From: Dichetophora obliterata
Taxonomy: Eukaryota; Arthropoda; Insecta; Diptera; Sciomyzidae
Assembly (NCBI GenBank): GCA_963920525.1
Contig: OY986439.1
Coordinates: 210,520,906-210,584,905 of the forward strand
Direction of reading: 5' to 3'
DNA: 64,000 nucleotides
Shown here piece by piece: positions 21,885-33,240 of this stretch. Numbering within the stretch: position 1 is the stretch's first letter; each line of letters starts with the position of its first letter. The notes under the pieces are model-generated. The model did no database searches and was not told the origin of the DNA. It was given only the letters and a program-made list of their open reading frames with translations. Made by a program: the position numbers and the translations under genes.

Positions 21885-22604
21885 TTATTTCATTTTTATT
21901 TTATCAAGTAGAAAGTTAGACATCCAAGGCTTTAATCTTTTAGGTTTTGCATTTTTGCTCACAGATCTAGAGCAGCTATTGATATGACTATTTAAAGTTT
22001 TTAAAAATTGTTCATATGCAATAGAAGGATTACTTTCCGAATAAACATTATCCCAAAGTTCAAAACAGAGGGAATTTTTCAACTCAACAAAATCAGTTTT
22101 TAAGATAGAATCTACCAGTGGGAGAGAATTAGTGCAATGTGGTTTCAAATTAACAAGACTTAAAGCTGTCATGCAATGATCTGTTATCTGAAAATCCATA
22201 ACAGAAATTAAAAAATCAAAGCATTCAGCACTTTGAAGACGCAAAAATATATGGTCAATACACGAACCAGAGGAAGACACAATGCGAGTTGGGTGATTAA
22301 TGCAAGACTCAAGCCCAAAAGATGAAAGAAGAAACAAGTATCTGTCTGTCATTAAATTATCAAACAACAAGTTAATATTAATATCACCAAGGAGTACTAA
22401 GTTTAAATTCATGTTAACATTATTCAGGAGAAGGTTTTCAATTTCCGTTAAAAACACATCATTCGCAGAAACCCCATTAAATCTGTAAATACAAAGAAAA
22501 GTAAACTTTATGTTGTCTAAAAAACATTCCAATTTTAGAGCATCACAACTTCTCAATTTGAAACTAGCACAATTACACTCAATCGATTTTTTCCTATTTT
22601 GTTT
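21885..22604 (-). pseudogene. AP-endonuclease domain of the CR1/Daphne-like LINE, truncated
   Basis: A 243-codon frame begins partly in flanking repeat sequence. It shows the C-terminal half of an APE-type endonuclease: LVLLGDININLLFD (GDxN), NHPTRIVSSSGSCIDHIFLR (the DH pair) and ITDHCMTALSL (final SDH-like motif, here TDH). This enzyme nicks target DNA to prime reverse transcription. The N-terminal catalytic part (TWN and QE motifs) is missing because the copy is 5'-truncated at about 22604. The rest (SYEQFLKTL..., RLKPWMSNFLLDKI) leads toward the RT. Confidence 0.82.
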
Positions 22605-22734
22605 CATCCCCAACATTTCTCTTGAACAAACGTACCCCTATCTAGGTTCTAGGAACTCATTTTGAGATCAATTAATGGGTCGTGGCCCATGAATTTCTCC
22701 ATCCAATATCCAACCATCACCCTTTACCCTGACT

Positions 22735-22975
22735 TAACGTTAGTTACTGGGACGAGTAAATGACCCACAAGTTAAAGAACTGCGGTAGCCCGGGTTCAAT
22801 TCCTACTATTTCTGTTCGATGACAACCTCTCTGCAAACAATAGCAAAACTTAGAGAGTAGAAACTGCCATATAAAGCTTCCTGAGAATATGAACCGTTCG
22901 AAGTCGAGTAGGCCCAATTCTCGATCATTTGTGTTCAAACATTCAACAACACACACACAACTCAGTTGACCAATT
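22735..22975 (+). mobile_element. SINE family 2, copy b
   Basis: The tRNA-like head includes TAAAGAACTGCGGTAGCC and the B-box-like GGGTTCAATTCC (22792-22803). The body has CTCTCTGCAAACAATAGCAA, AAACTTAGAGAGTA, GAATATGAACCGTTCG and TTTGTGTTCAAACATT. All blocks recur in order in the copy at 37755-37870 plus 41291-41430, which carries the RTE insertion. Confidence 0.7.
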
Positions 22976-25411
22976 GAAGCTCGGTCAATATCCTTTCAAG
23001 AGCTGAAATGGCCAATTCGTTTGATTATTTTTAGTCTCTCAAAATAAAAATAAATAGAAATTTATAGAGATGAAAAGTTTTGTAAAAATCTACGAACTCC
23101 TATTTTTGTTCGTACCTTTCCTATATGGGTTCAACGCACTGTGCGCAGCCTTATTACGAGTTTCCACATAAAAATCCACATTACACATTCGAAAATTTAT
23201 GAATCCTTTGCGTCGTTTGTATTGTCATTATTTTAGCTGCTGTTGTTGTTGAGTTTTTTTAAAATGTTTTTTTGTTGTTGCCATAGTTTATTTAAATACT
23301 CTACTATGCGCGCAGGTGAAATTTTTCATGTCATAAATTTTCGAAAAATTAAAACTAAATAAAAAAAAATCAAATACAACACGCGGCGGATTCAACTACG
23401 ACAAATTTTCAAAAATTGTTGCAAGTTGGCATTTTTTAGGTTTTATTTTTTATTTTTTGTTGGCAGCACTTCCGTTTTGCATGTTGAAGTTTTTCAAGGA
23501 TTTATTTATGTGCGCTGCAAGCGCCTTTTGTGCTTAATTGCGCGCGTTGGCAACTCTAATGAGAGTTTATATGAAGTTGTTGCTTATTTATGCGTTGTTA
23601 AAGAAGCAAAATAATTTTAAAATATTACAAAAAAAAAAAATCACAAATAAAGTTGATGCTATCGAAAAAAGTCGTCCAACAAAGGTGTCCGCCAAGGTAC
23701 CCTTTTATTAGGTGCTTTCAGTGTCTCGCACTCGCTCGTCTTTCTTTCTTTCTCTCTCTCTCTCTCTCTCACTCTCTCTCTTTGGCTGACTGGCTTTTAA
23801 ATTGTCAGCACACTAAAAACTTGCATTTAATGTTATTTATTATTTTTGGCGTGTTGAGAGAAGGAGTGAGTCGGCGACCATTCACCCACTAACGCACAGG
23901 CTTGACAAATTTTCCCTAATTTTTGCAACATTAAAATAGCAAAGAGTTTCGTGTAAATTTTGTCTGCTTTGCGTAAATTATTGGCTACTGCAATTTTGTG
24001 CTTTTAGAATATTTATTGTTGATTTTAATTACCTTATTTTAGCTGATAATTATTTCAATGTGTTTCAAGGCGCGCTGAATTATGGTTTGAATTGCAATTA
24101 AAAGTTTGGCTATTTAGATATTTTACAATTTGGCAAGGTTCAGCTTGTATTTTTTTTTCTTTTGACAAACAAACGTTCAGTGGAAAAATAAAACCACAAC
24201 TGATTTTTCAAACCAATACTTTACATTTATTGTTTGAAAAAAAAAAAAACAGATCCTTTAGCCTTGGCCAACGCTCAGTACTTTGCACTAATTACAACAT
24301 CTAAGAGCAGTGAAACAATATTTAAAAACGACATTTTAAATATGTGGGCGTTACGAATGTAATTTTTATATACCGCCGGAATTGGGAAAAAATTTAACAA
24401 GTGTCCCAAAAAGGGATTATATGAAATTATGTATTTTTTTGCAAAAAAAAAAACACATTTCAAATTAGCAGAAAGGACACACAAGACAATTTCTTTTAAT
24501 TTGATAATTTTTTTGTGTACGCTGCTGCGACGTAGCACTCTAAAAAAAGGGGGCGGATGCTGGCAGTGATATTGTTTGCAGGACACGGAAAACAAAAACC
24601 CACAAAAAAGCAAAATAAAAAAAAACTAAATGTTTCAACAGAAACACGTACATTTGTTGGCGCGGAAGTAAGCTTTGTTTAACCCTTTATCTTAATTTTT
24701 TTCTTTATGACAAACGTGCGTGAGGTATGCGTATTTTTTATGCCGCTTTGTGCCTATTTTTAAGGGTAAAATAAAAAAAAAAAAATAAAAATAAAAAAAA
24801 AGTAAAAAAAAATTTTAACAAATACAAAGATTAACGGCAACAAGCAGTAGTTGGGCAGTTATAGCAGCTGACAATTACAAATATAAAAAATTAAGAGAAG
24901 AGAAAAGAAAAAAATTGTTGTTTAACTAAATAGCTAACAAATAATTCTTAGCCAAATACGGGTTAAGCAGAATGGGTACAAATGGGTGTTTGTCTGAGCC
25001 AGCTAATTGCTGCAATTGCATTAGATTAGAATATTTTATTTTTTATTTTTTTTTTATCTTTATATATATTATGTCTCTAACAGCATTTGAAGCAATTCGT
25101 TGTAGCTTTTTATTACGCTTGACAAATTTTACGTCTTTAGATATGCAGCTTTTTTAAGAGAGCAATTTTTTTTATAACAAGGTATTGGAGCAAATTTATT
25201 GGCACTGAGTAATGAATAGTCATTAATTTTACAATCAAATATTTTCTAACAATTTACTAGAAGATGCCACAAAAAAAAATAATATTTTGAAATCTTACAC
25301 TGTTAGAAATTCTGTAAAAAATTGAAATAAAAGCAAATTCTTACGAAGATTAAATTTAATACTTTTCACTGAATTAAAAGCTATAAACTTGAAAGCTCTG
25401 GCCCTATTGCG
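22976..25411. other. Non-coding stretch with (TC)n and A-runs
   Basis: (CT/TC)n at about 23740-23782 and A-rich runs at 23629-23640, 24238-24250 and 24765-24815. Several short frames exist but none has domains. No transposon end was recognised. It could be host intron or intergenic DNA. Confidence 0.4.
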
Positions 25412-25513
25412 TAATTGTGAGTTTTAAGGTGTACACGGGCTGCCAAAAAAACTCACTTGTTTTCAGTTGGTGAGTTTAGTGAGGAGAAGTGTACACTTTA
25501 AGACTCACAGTTA
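25412..25513. mobile_element. 102-bp hairpin MITE
   Basis: The left arm (25412-25436) TAATTGTGAGTTTTAAGGTG... is answered by the right arm (25489-25513), its inverted copy with about 4 mismatches. The loop is about 52 bp. There is no clear target duplication. Confidence 0.65.
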
Positions 25514-25639
25514 GTGCCACTGGACGTCACACAGTGAATTGACTGGTAGAAGTAAGACGGTAAAAACTATTTTGAAAACTATTGGGTTTTTCGAAAAGTA
25601 GTTTAGTTTTTTTACGAAAATGAAAGACGATTTTCTGTA

Positions 25640-26226
25640 AGTGAACACATGTTTTATTGATTTATATATATTTTGGTTCAATACCTTTTGCCATCTTTCT
25701 GGCAGAAGCATTATTTCAAGCTCATAAAATGTTTGTTCTTTGCTGGCAAAAGACTAATTCAGGTGATTTTTGGACTCCTCATTTAAAATAAAGGTACTAC
25801 CTTCTAAAAATTTGGTGTAAACCGGAACAAATAGTAAAGCTTTTAAAAGCTTTTGGCTTCAATTCTGACCTTTTCTGTTTAAGTGAATCATTCAATTTGT
25901 CCAGCTCACCACACTAAGCTTCAAAGAAAAAAAACCGAGTCCTTTGAAATCACTTCAGTGAATATCGACTTGCAAGTTGCTTTAATCCGTTACATTTTTT
26001 TTACTCCAGGGTCTCTTGCATTTAACATTGTTGTAGACAAATAATTTTTCCACAAACTTCTTTCCGTAAGAACATGAGAAACCCAAATGTTGAGCTTTGA
26101 GATTAAACCTAGGTGTTTAAAATGATTATGAATCGAATTCGAATAAATTTTATGAGTTGTTATTCGCTGGTTTGCATAAATTATAGGGCCTTTAAGATGC
26201 TGCCTATCTTCTAGTGACGGCACCAA
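25640..26226 (-). pseudogene. Mariner transposase remnant (minus strand)
   Basis: A 78-codon frame (26226-25990) reads QRITTHKIYSNSIHNHFKHL, then GLISKLNIWVSHVLTE. This matches the second helix-turn-helix and linker of mariner transposases (typically HLxxLGxxxKLxxWVPHELTE). Lower on the strand, at about 25711-25670, LLPERWQKVLNQN fits the mariner C-terminus. The catalytic core between them is largely degraded or deleted. Together with the plus-strand N-terminus at 26358 this gives two mariner pieces head to head. Confidence 0.7.
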
Positions 26227-26357
26227 TCTTCAAATGCATGACATTTTTGACGGGTAGCAACCTTAACATGAACACACCATAAATGTCAGATCGATCTGTC
26301 AATGAATAGTGACGTCACAGTGTTTTAAATTAAACAACATTTGGTATTGCTATAAAA

Positions 26358-26500
26358 ATGGATAAAAAAGAGTTTCGTGAATTGTTTAAGTATTACTTTT
26401 TGCGTAACAAAAGTGCGAAAGAAACAAAAGAAAAGCTCGATAAACATCAAGAACAATATAAAGAAGATCACACCTTAAGTGTGCAGAAATGGCAATCTAC
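26358..26500 (+). pseudogene. Mariner transposase N-terminus
   Basis: The frame starts MDKKEFRELFKYYFLRNKSA and continues KETKEKLDKHQ, a classic mariner N-terminal helix-turn-helix start. After about 45 residues it loses similarity, and a stop follows at 26570. It may be the missing 5' part of the minus-strand remnant at 25640-26226, inverted relative to it, or a separate copy. Confidence 0.7.
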
Positions 26501-26974
26501 TGCGCAGGTCTACGTCATAAGTGAAAATACATCCAAACAAAAATATCATATAAACAACAAACGAAACTAAGAAAATGAATCTGATTGGCTAATTGGGAAA
26601 CAAACGAAATACACACAAAGAAACATTCAAACTGCTCTCAAAATAAATCGAACAACATAGCTATTTTTTTGTGGGGTCAACACGGAAGTTAACACCCCAA
26701 TAAGGTATAAAATTTTTTCCAAAGATAATAATGAAAAATATTAAAAATTTTTCTGTAAAAGTGTTGTTTTTTGATTTAAATTTATTTCTTTTAAAAAAAC
26801 CAAGATTTTATAAGAAAATGAGGAGATTTTTTAATCGAATACCTGTATTATAAATTTTTTACTACGTTTTTTTCAGTCAGTTTGACTCTCTTTTTTCTTG
26901 CACTTCTGACGTCACATGCACGTGCTCACAAAGAGAGCGGACATGCGCAAGGCGGAATCTTGAATATATAATTC
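26501..26974. other. Spacer between mariner pieces
   Basis: AT-rich and non-coding. At 26948-26962 it has the 15-mer CAAGGCGGAATCTTG, also present at 16799-16813 beside the Tc1 insertion. Confidence 0.4.
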
Positions 26975-27350
26975 TTGGATAGACATTACAATGAATTTGT
27001 TCCGTCGCATTCAACCGTAAATTATTGGATCGCAGAGTTCAAAATAGGTCGAATCAGCACAAAAGATGAACATGCCGGGGGAGCACCAAAAACAGTGACC
27101 ACTACAGAATGTATTGGAAAAATCCACGATTTCGTATTGGACACTCTGAAAGTGAAAGTGCGTGAGATAGCTACAGCCGTAGGCATATTAAGTGGGTCGA
27201 TGGTTTGAATTTTACATGAACTTTTTTCGGTATGAGAAAGCTAAATGCAAGATGGGTGCCGCGTTCGTTAACAATCAATTAAAAACATCAATGTGTTCGG
27301 ACTTTCTAGCAATGTTTAGACAAAATCCGACAAATTTTTTGCGTAAAATG
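26975..27350 (+). pseudogene. Second mariner transposase fragment, cut by a SINE
   Basis: Frame one (26975-27208) begins LDRHYNEFVPSHSTVNYWIA, then STKDEHAGGAPKTVTTTE, IGKIHDFVLD and VKVREIATAVGI, the N-terminal half of a mariner transposase. After a frameshift the protein continues at 27208-27345 with FFRYEKAKCKMGAAFVNN and DFLAMFRQNPTNFLRKM, which in mariners directly precedes the first catalytic Asp (VTxDETW). Sequence then passes into the tail of SINE copy c, so the catalytic domain is absent. Its N-terminal residues overlap those of the fragment at 26358, showing that it is a different copy. Confidence 0.8.
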
Positions 27351-27353
27351 TTA

Positions 27354-27741
27354 ATTTTTTTTTTTTTAAAAATTAAAGAACCTAGGCATGTCTTATACAA
27401 ACAAGGTTTGGTCTTTGACCTGAAAGAAAAGGGATAGCTTATTTAAATGAATTGATTGGAACCATACGTGAATTATTGATGTGTCGAAACAACCGTGAAA
27501 GACAATTTGAATTGCTTTTAACCGAGACTAGTGTTATGCCTTAACCTCGGCAAGCATTTCCAGCCCTTATTCGTGTTCCTGTCTTTTAATTCCACATTTT
27601 CCACAATTTATTTGTGGATTTTTAGTTTTCCATACTTTTTAAATGTAGGAAAGAACAAAGAAAGTGAAAAGAACCATGCCCGAGCAGGGACCTCTGGGTT
27701 GGATAGTCTAGCGCACTCTCCACTAGACTACAAAGGCCGAC
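27354..27741 (-). mobile_element. SINE family 1, copy c
   Basis: Minus-strand copy with head at 27741-27670 and A-rich 3' tail at about 27367-27354. The body blocks (TTGTTTCGACACATCAATAA, AACACTAGTCTCGGTTAAAA) and the 3' end (CATGCCTAGGTTCTTTAATT) are present. About 10-15 bp including the B box are deleted from the head near 27685, so this copy cannot be transcribed from its own promoter. It joins a mariner fragment on one side and a LOA-like LINE fragment on the other. Confidence 0.8.
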
Positions 27742-27754
27742 CTCTTAGGCCAAT

Positions 27755-28640
27755 GTTAATGTTGTATGGTGGAGATGCGTACTGCGACCTAAATCAGATC
27801 TATTGTACCTCCTTCTCAAAGCTCCGCTGGTTTGGCGGATTACAGAATTTCATCCAGCCCTATTTCTCTAATGAATTTGAGAATATTCTTAGGGGTTCAA
27901 GTGATGAAACCTGCTCTAGACTTAGCTCATAGTTCCCCAGTGCTAGTTTACGTCTGCGAGCCACGGCGTCGCAGTTTGTAAGTAGGTGCATTGGAGTCTC
28001 CTCTGCTTCTTCACAGAAACGGCAGTAACTGTTTCTATGCCCAATTTCATCAGGTGATATTTAAGAGCAGTAGTAAGGCGGTATCTGTAGATCTGCGCTT
28101 GAGGCATGCATGCTGGGCTTTGGATATGGTAGTACCCTCTAGAACGCCCCTAAGATAAGTATCAAGTATGCATTTTAGGGTTTTCAGTACGAATGATGTA
28201 AGGTTTATTGGTCTGAAGTCCTTAGAGAGCAGGATAGGTGCGACTACATCTTGTAGTTTCAGCAACATTATTGGTAGAATGCCATCGGGGCCTGGAGATT
28301 TGTAAGGAGAGAAGCTGTTTATGACCCAGATAACCCTATGCTTTGGTATAAAGGAGCTAGTGGCCTCGGGTGATTCTGAACCTAAGGTCTCATTACAGCT
28401 GTTTCTGCAGCCGGAGAAGTGCGTGTTGAGTAGGTGTTCCGGTGATTAATTGGTAGATTCTGTCCATGTACCATATTCTTTCCTAATGAAAGAGGGGCTG
28501 GTGCTCTCTTTCGATAGTCTGATTAGTCTCGTCGATTCTTTGATATTGTCGATTGATTGGGTGTACTACTGCCCATAATGCTTTATCGCGTTTCGAATTG
28601 ATTTCTTGTAGGTTTTGAGGTTATCTCTATAGGGATTTTA
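27755..28640 (-). pseudogene. LOA/R1-like LINE with internal deletions
   Basis: Minus-strand pieces appear in normal order but with the centre missing. NLKTYKKSIRNAIKHYG lies near 28630-28570 and IRLSKESTSPSFIRKEYG near 28540-28470 (pre-RT). FSPYKSPGPDGILPIMLLKL lies at about 28310-28250, and SKDFRPINLTSFVLKTLKCI at about 28225-28160 (RT motif 1). Then the C-terminal cysteine-type region LMKLGIETVTAVSVKKQRRL, then QCTYLQTATPWLADVN, at 28060-27950. The GxPQGS and YADD motifs are absent, as is the RNase H core. At least two internal deletions are needed. It was assigned to LOA/R1-type LINEs by motif wording (established families; exact clade uncertain). Confidence 0.65.
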
Positions 28641-28999
28641 AGGACACTGCCTACGACACAAATATATACAAGTAGTAAATATTTCACAGGAATAAAATTA
28701 TTTGCAGTAAATATTTAAATTATTAAAATTTAATAATTAATTAATAAAGTAAAGTTGTAGTTGCTGCAAAACTGTAAAATTTTTTTTAAAGAGAATAATG
28801 TCATAGAAATAATACGGAGAAATTTTTAAGTATACGAGTAAATGAGCACTTTTTACAGAAAAAAGTGATTTTGGGTGGCCTATTTGCTTTACAAAATTGT
28901 TTTCAAAAGACTGTTGTCGTTAATTATGATTTTAATGAAGATGTGCATTACTTTTTGAAATTATAGATTACATTTTTCAAACCAATAGTAAACTACATA
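28641..28999. other. AT-rich spacer, nothing recognised
   Basis: No coding potential or repeat recognised. Confidence 0.4.
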
Positions 29000-29460
29000 T
29001 ACGTACGCAAGGGCATCCGCAGGAATTGTTCTAGGGGGTGAGGGCAAAAGCATAAAGGAGTCTAGAATGCACATAAAGATAATGTAACCTATGTAATTCT
29101 ATTTTCTGAGATTTTTGGTACTAATTTTGTTATCATGATACGCCGGTTGACACATGCCTGAACACATAAGAAAATTAAATATGTTCCAAAGATGGGGTAA
29201 AAATCTTTCTCGAACCACGCCCGACACATTTTCATATTTAATTTTATTTCATGTAATTTAAAACATTTTTTCTCAACAAATATTCTTAGTATTTTAGTAA
29301 ATGAAATAATGTGAGGTCTCCTTTATCCATAAATAAAATCGCAATTATTACTACTTAGCCCCCAAGTTTTCCTTTTTTTAAATAAGAGTACAAAAAAATT
29401 TAAATTTTTTTTTTATTACTTAATTGTTATTCTTTATTAATTTTTTATTCATTTTAGTCA

Positions 29461-31470
29461 TAAATAAAAAATGGATAATTCATAAAAAAAGAATAATGAA
29501 TAACAAATGATAAATGAATAAAAAATGTATAATGAATAACAAATGAATAAGGAATAAAAAATTAATAATGAATAATGAATAAAAAATTAAAAATGAATAA
29601 GAAGTGAATAATGAATAATGAATAAGAAATGAATAATGAATAAAAAATTAATAATGAATACGAAATGAATAATGCTACCAACTCATGTTATTAAAAAATA
29701 AGTATATTTGCTTCTTAGAACACTGAAAAGTAAGTATTAGTAAGTATAATTTTTTAAAATAAGTATAAGTAAGTATTTTACCTTAGAAAACCAAATTGAA
29801 TATTTTTTTGATACAATTTACTAATTTATGTTAAAATCAATAGAACCCACAATATTCTTAGACAAATATTGTCACACCCTCTTTTTGTTTTCCTTGAAAA
29901 GTTTTGTGTATACAATCTATCTAAAACCAAAAAGTCTTCAGATAAAAAATAAACAAAATATTAATTTTATATATTTGAAATTCATATATATTTCTAATAT
30001 ATAAAATAGTTTAAAAACAAACAAAAGCATAACAAAAAATTAAAAGTTTTTCGCACTTTCAAAGTAGTCAAATAAAAAAAAATAAAAAAATCACATTCAA
30101 ATGTATACAGAGACCAAAGAAAAGTTATCATTATTCGCTCTCACTGTCACTGAATTGAAGCGCTACATTAATTTGATTTTTTCTTTTTGCTTGAAATCGT
30201 ATTTTTCTTGACTGTAAATTTTATTTAAGTGTGAAGTCTAATTGGTCACTTTCGAAAGTTTTTTCTTTTTTTTTACAATTTTTGTATATGTACTAAGAAT
30301 ATTGTATTAAATTTTTATGAAATAATTTTTTCAACCCAAAACTTTCTCTACCTAAACTCATGTTAGAACGCATTTAAAAAACTTTAAAAGCGTTTTTCTC
30401 AAAACTACGTTTTCACGGACGCCCCACACTATTTCTCCGGTGGGCTGATCCTTCTGAAATTTTAACCACATATTTAACAGAAAACTACTTACAAAAAAAC
30501 TATAATCGTGTTAAAAAAATTGATGTTTTTATTTATTTTTTTACAAATAACAGCGAAAAAAAAAATTTTTTTTGGTTTTTGTTACTTAAATTTACCAACA
30601 ATTGCTAAAAATTAATATGAATAGTCTATTTTATAGTCCTTGTCATATTGAATCTAAAACACTTTGGTTTTCTGTTTCAGATAAACAGATGCCGAGATAT
30701 CGTGTGGGAGCCGACCTGCCTCCAAATTATTAAAAAACATTAATAATTTTTTTTTTTATTTTTATAAATTTAGACGTCATTTATCATTCCTTATTACTTA
30801 TATAAACATATCTTTCATAGCAAGCTCACGAGAAATTCCCAAAAATAGCCTATTTTTTTAGCCGACGAACACTACAGTACACCCTTAATATTTCAGGTCT
30901 TGTCTTTAAAAAATTGTAAAATTCGACACAGCTGTATTCAATATTATTTTTTAAAAATAAAATTGACTCTAGAGTCTGTATTTTTAACGCTGTTGGTTAC
31001 AATTTTCAAACTTTTTCCACTTTTGCAAATAAAAACGTTCAACCGGAGCTGAAAAGTAAGCATAATTAAGTATAAGTCTTAAAAGTAAGTATACTTATAA
31101 GTATGGAATTTTAGTAAGTATATGAAGCTGAAAATAAGTATGATACTTACAAAGTAAGTATAGTTGGTAACATTAGAAATGAATAATGAATAAAAAATTA
31201 ATAACGAATAACAAATGAATAATGAATAAAAAATTTATAATGAATAACAAATGAATAATGAATAAAAAATAAATAATGAATAACAAATGAATAATGAATA
31301 AAAAATTAATAATGAATAAGAAATGAATAATAAATAAAAAATTAATAATGAATAACAAATGAATAATGAATAAAAAATTTATAATGAATAACAAATGAAT
31401 AATGAATAAAAACTGAAAAATTAATAAAAACTGAATAATGAATGAAAAATGAATAATGAATAAAGAAAGA
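29461..31470. repeat. 36-bp minisatellite (AATGAATAAYAAATGAATAA type), interrupted
   Basis: The arrays at 29461-29671 and 31174-31470 share a 36-bp unit built from about 12-bp words such as AATGAATAACAA and AATGAATAAAAA. The 105-codon minus-strand frame through it (LFIIHLLFIINF repeated) is a by-product. The two halves are separated by the 29672-31173 element. Confidence 0.85.
29672..31173. mobile_element. 1.5-kb element with TACCAACT-type termini, TA flanks
   Basis: The left end is ATGCTACCAACTCATG. The right end, inverted, is ATGTTACCAACTATAC. TA lies outside both. Both subterminal regions are rich in AAGTAAGTAT words (29728-29785; 31050-31160). There is no ORF. It is inserted in the minisatellite within the hAT-like element, making a three-level nest. 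The superfamily is unknown. Confidence 0.6.
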
Positions 31471-32428
31471 ATAATTGAAAATTCTGACATTCTTTGTGAA
31501 TAGCATTCTTTGTAAATATCATTCTATTCAAATGAATAAAAAAATTATTCATCATTCTGAATAACGAAAATTAAGAATTGAAATGAATAATTAATCATTT
31601 TTTTTAAAAATGAATGTGAATTAGAAATTTTGTTTATAAATAAATTTTGCATTCATTGAATGCATTCTTATTTCGTTATTCACTGATTCACTTTTTTGTG
31701 GATAAAATCAAATTGATCAAATCTTTTACAGCTCTGGTAAATGTAACAAATGTATTCGTACAATATACATTTGTTTTTGTACAAATACGAATAAAATTTT
31801 TGTAATATGTACCAAACAACATCCAATCAACGAATTTTATTCGTGACTGAAAATTACGAATAATATTTATAGAATGGACGCAGTTATTAGTAATATTTAC
31901 ACACAAAATTTTTTGAGTGTAAGAATACCTATTGAAAAGTGCTTGTGAAACCATGGTTAATGAAATGGTATCGTAACTTATCACTGCGACGGGTACAACA
32001 TAATATTTAAAAATGCATGCATCGCTTAGCTCACCTTTATTTATAAATATACTAAAAAAAAAGTATTTTTGAGTTCTCTTCAAAATATATTAAGATTTAT
32101 AATGAAAATATCGTCATATAAAAACAAAAAAGCCGTAGGTCAAAATAAATTCAAAGTCGACTTTTTGATTGATTACTGATGCACTTTATCAAAATACATG
32201 TCTGCCAAATCGTACACTCCTACAAATAACGACGTTTTAGTAAAAAATTTCTAAAATCCCTAAGTTTGAGCGCAACATACAATTACAATTTAGATAGTTT
32301 TTTGACTCTCCCGTAATATTTTTTAGCTTACGGCTTTTTGATTTAATATGAAGATATTTAAAAAAAATTCACTGCCTAGGCGCTTGACACCCCTGCCCCC
32401 CTCCCCAGTGGACGCCCATGTATGTACG

Positions 32429-33240
32429 TATCTTGCACTTTATTGTATAGTTTGAAGCAAGAAGGTATGAAATAGAGTAAAAGATTCTTTAATAACTACA
32501 TTCACTTTTTATAAGCTTACAAATAAAGATTTTATTACTGCCTGATTTAGTTTACAAAAAACAATCAATTGTTTGGATGTTTATTTTTATTAGTTTAATA
32601 AAATTATTAATGTGCATTTTTTACTAATGTTGCAGAAAGATATTTACAGCGCATTCTTTTCAAAAAAAAAATCTGACTTCACAGAAAGCAGAATTTTTAG
32701 ATTCAGACCTGAATTTTCAGAATGTTGACCTCTTTTGAGCTGGAAAAAGAACGGAAAAAATGCAAAATATTTTTTTTTTCATTTAATGTTGACTGCACTG
32801 TTGTTTTGAATTCCGATTTATTTACGATTGAGGTTATGTATAAATGTCAAATGCATAAAATTTTTAACAATCGAGCTGTTCAGTTTTATTAACGACTAAT
32901 CAAAATTCTTTTGGATATAATTTAAAAATTTTTTCAAAATTGCAACTTTTTGCCTCTCACAATTGTCACAGCACATAATTTTTTTGTTTTTATGTTGGTA
33001 TTACTAGAGAATCGAAACGAGAATTACAAGTGCGGAATCGCCGAATTTTACAGGTCAGAAAATTCTGCATTTGTTATACTTTTGCGATCAGAATTTTCGA
33101 GAAAAGAATACTATTTATTTTGAGGTCAACATTTTTTTTAGAAAATAACGGAAACAATGTAGAACTCTTGAAGATGTCAGAAAAAATGCAGAATTTTTAT
33201 ATATTTTATATATTTTATATACAGTACAAGTATATATTTG
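32429..33240. other. AT-rich spacer with weak internal repeats
   Basis: GAATTTTCAGAATGTTGACC at about 32711 and GAGGTCAACATTTTTTTTAG near 33122 form an inverted pair about 400 bp apart, and CAGAATTTTT words recur. It may be a decayed MITE. No gene seen. Confidence 0.35.

Larger units (their letters stand above)
19496..22604 (-). mobile_element. CR1/Daphne-like LINE, 5'-truncated and degenerate
   Basis: A minus-strand LINE of about 3.1 kb with an endonuclease part, RT, C-terminal tail domain and a 3' tail of about 11 CTA units (seen as TAG repeats at 19496-19529). A 27-base T-run near 19801-19825 lies in the 3' region. It is inserted in a tandem repeat. Frames are broken between 21885 and about 21400 and between 20342 and 20276. 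The N-terminal endonuclease and any ORF1 are missing. Confidence 0.8.
29008..32420. mobile_element. hAT-like element, 3.4 kb, with 8-bp target duplication
   Basis: The ends are CAAGGGCATCCGCAGGA (left) and, inverted, CATGGGCGTCCACTGGG (right). Flanking octamers TACGTACG (29000-29007) and TATGTACG (32421-32428) match at 7 of 8 positions, the length expected of hAT transposons, whose ends often begin CAnGGGCGT. No transposase ORF is present, so the copy is non-autonomous or gutted. It contains a minisatellite (29461-29671 and 31174-31470) and, inside that, an element at 29672-31173. Remaining interior sequence (31480-32400) is AT-rich and non-coding. Confidence 0.75.

Noticed and set aside
31173..31490. 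105-codon repetitive ORF (LLFIINFLFIIH) as a membrane protein
   Set aside because: It is the translation of the 36-bp minisatellite.
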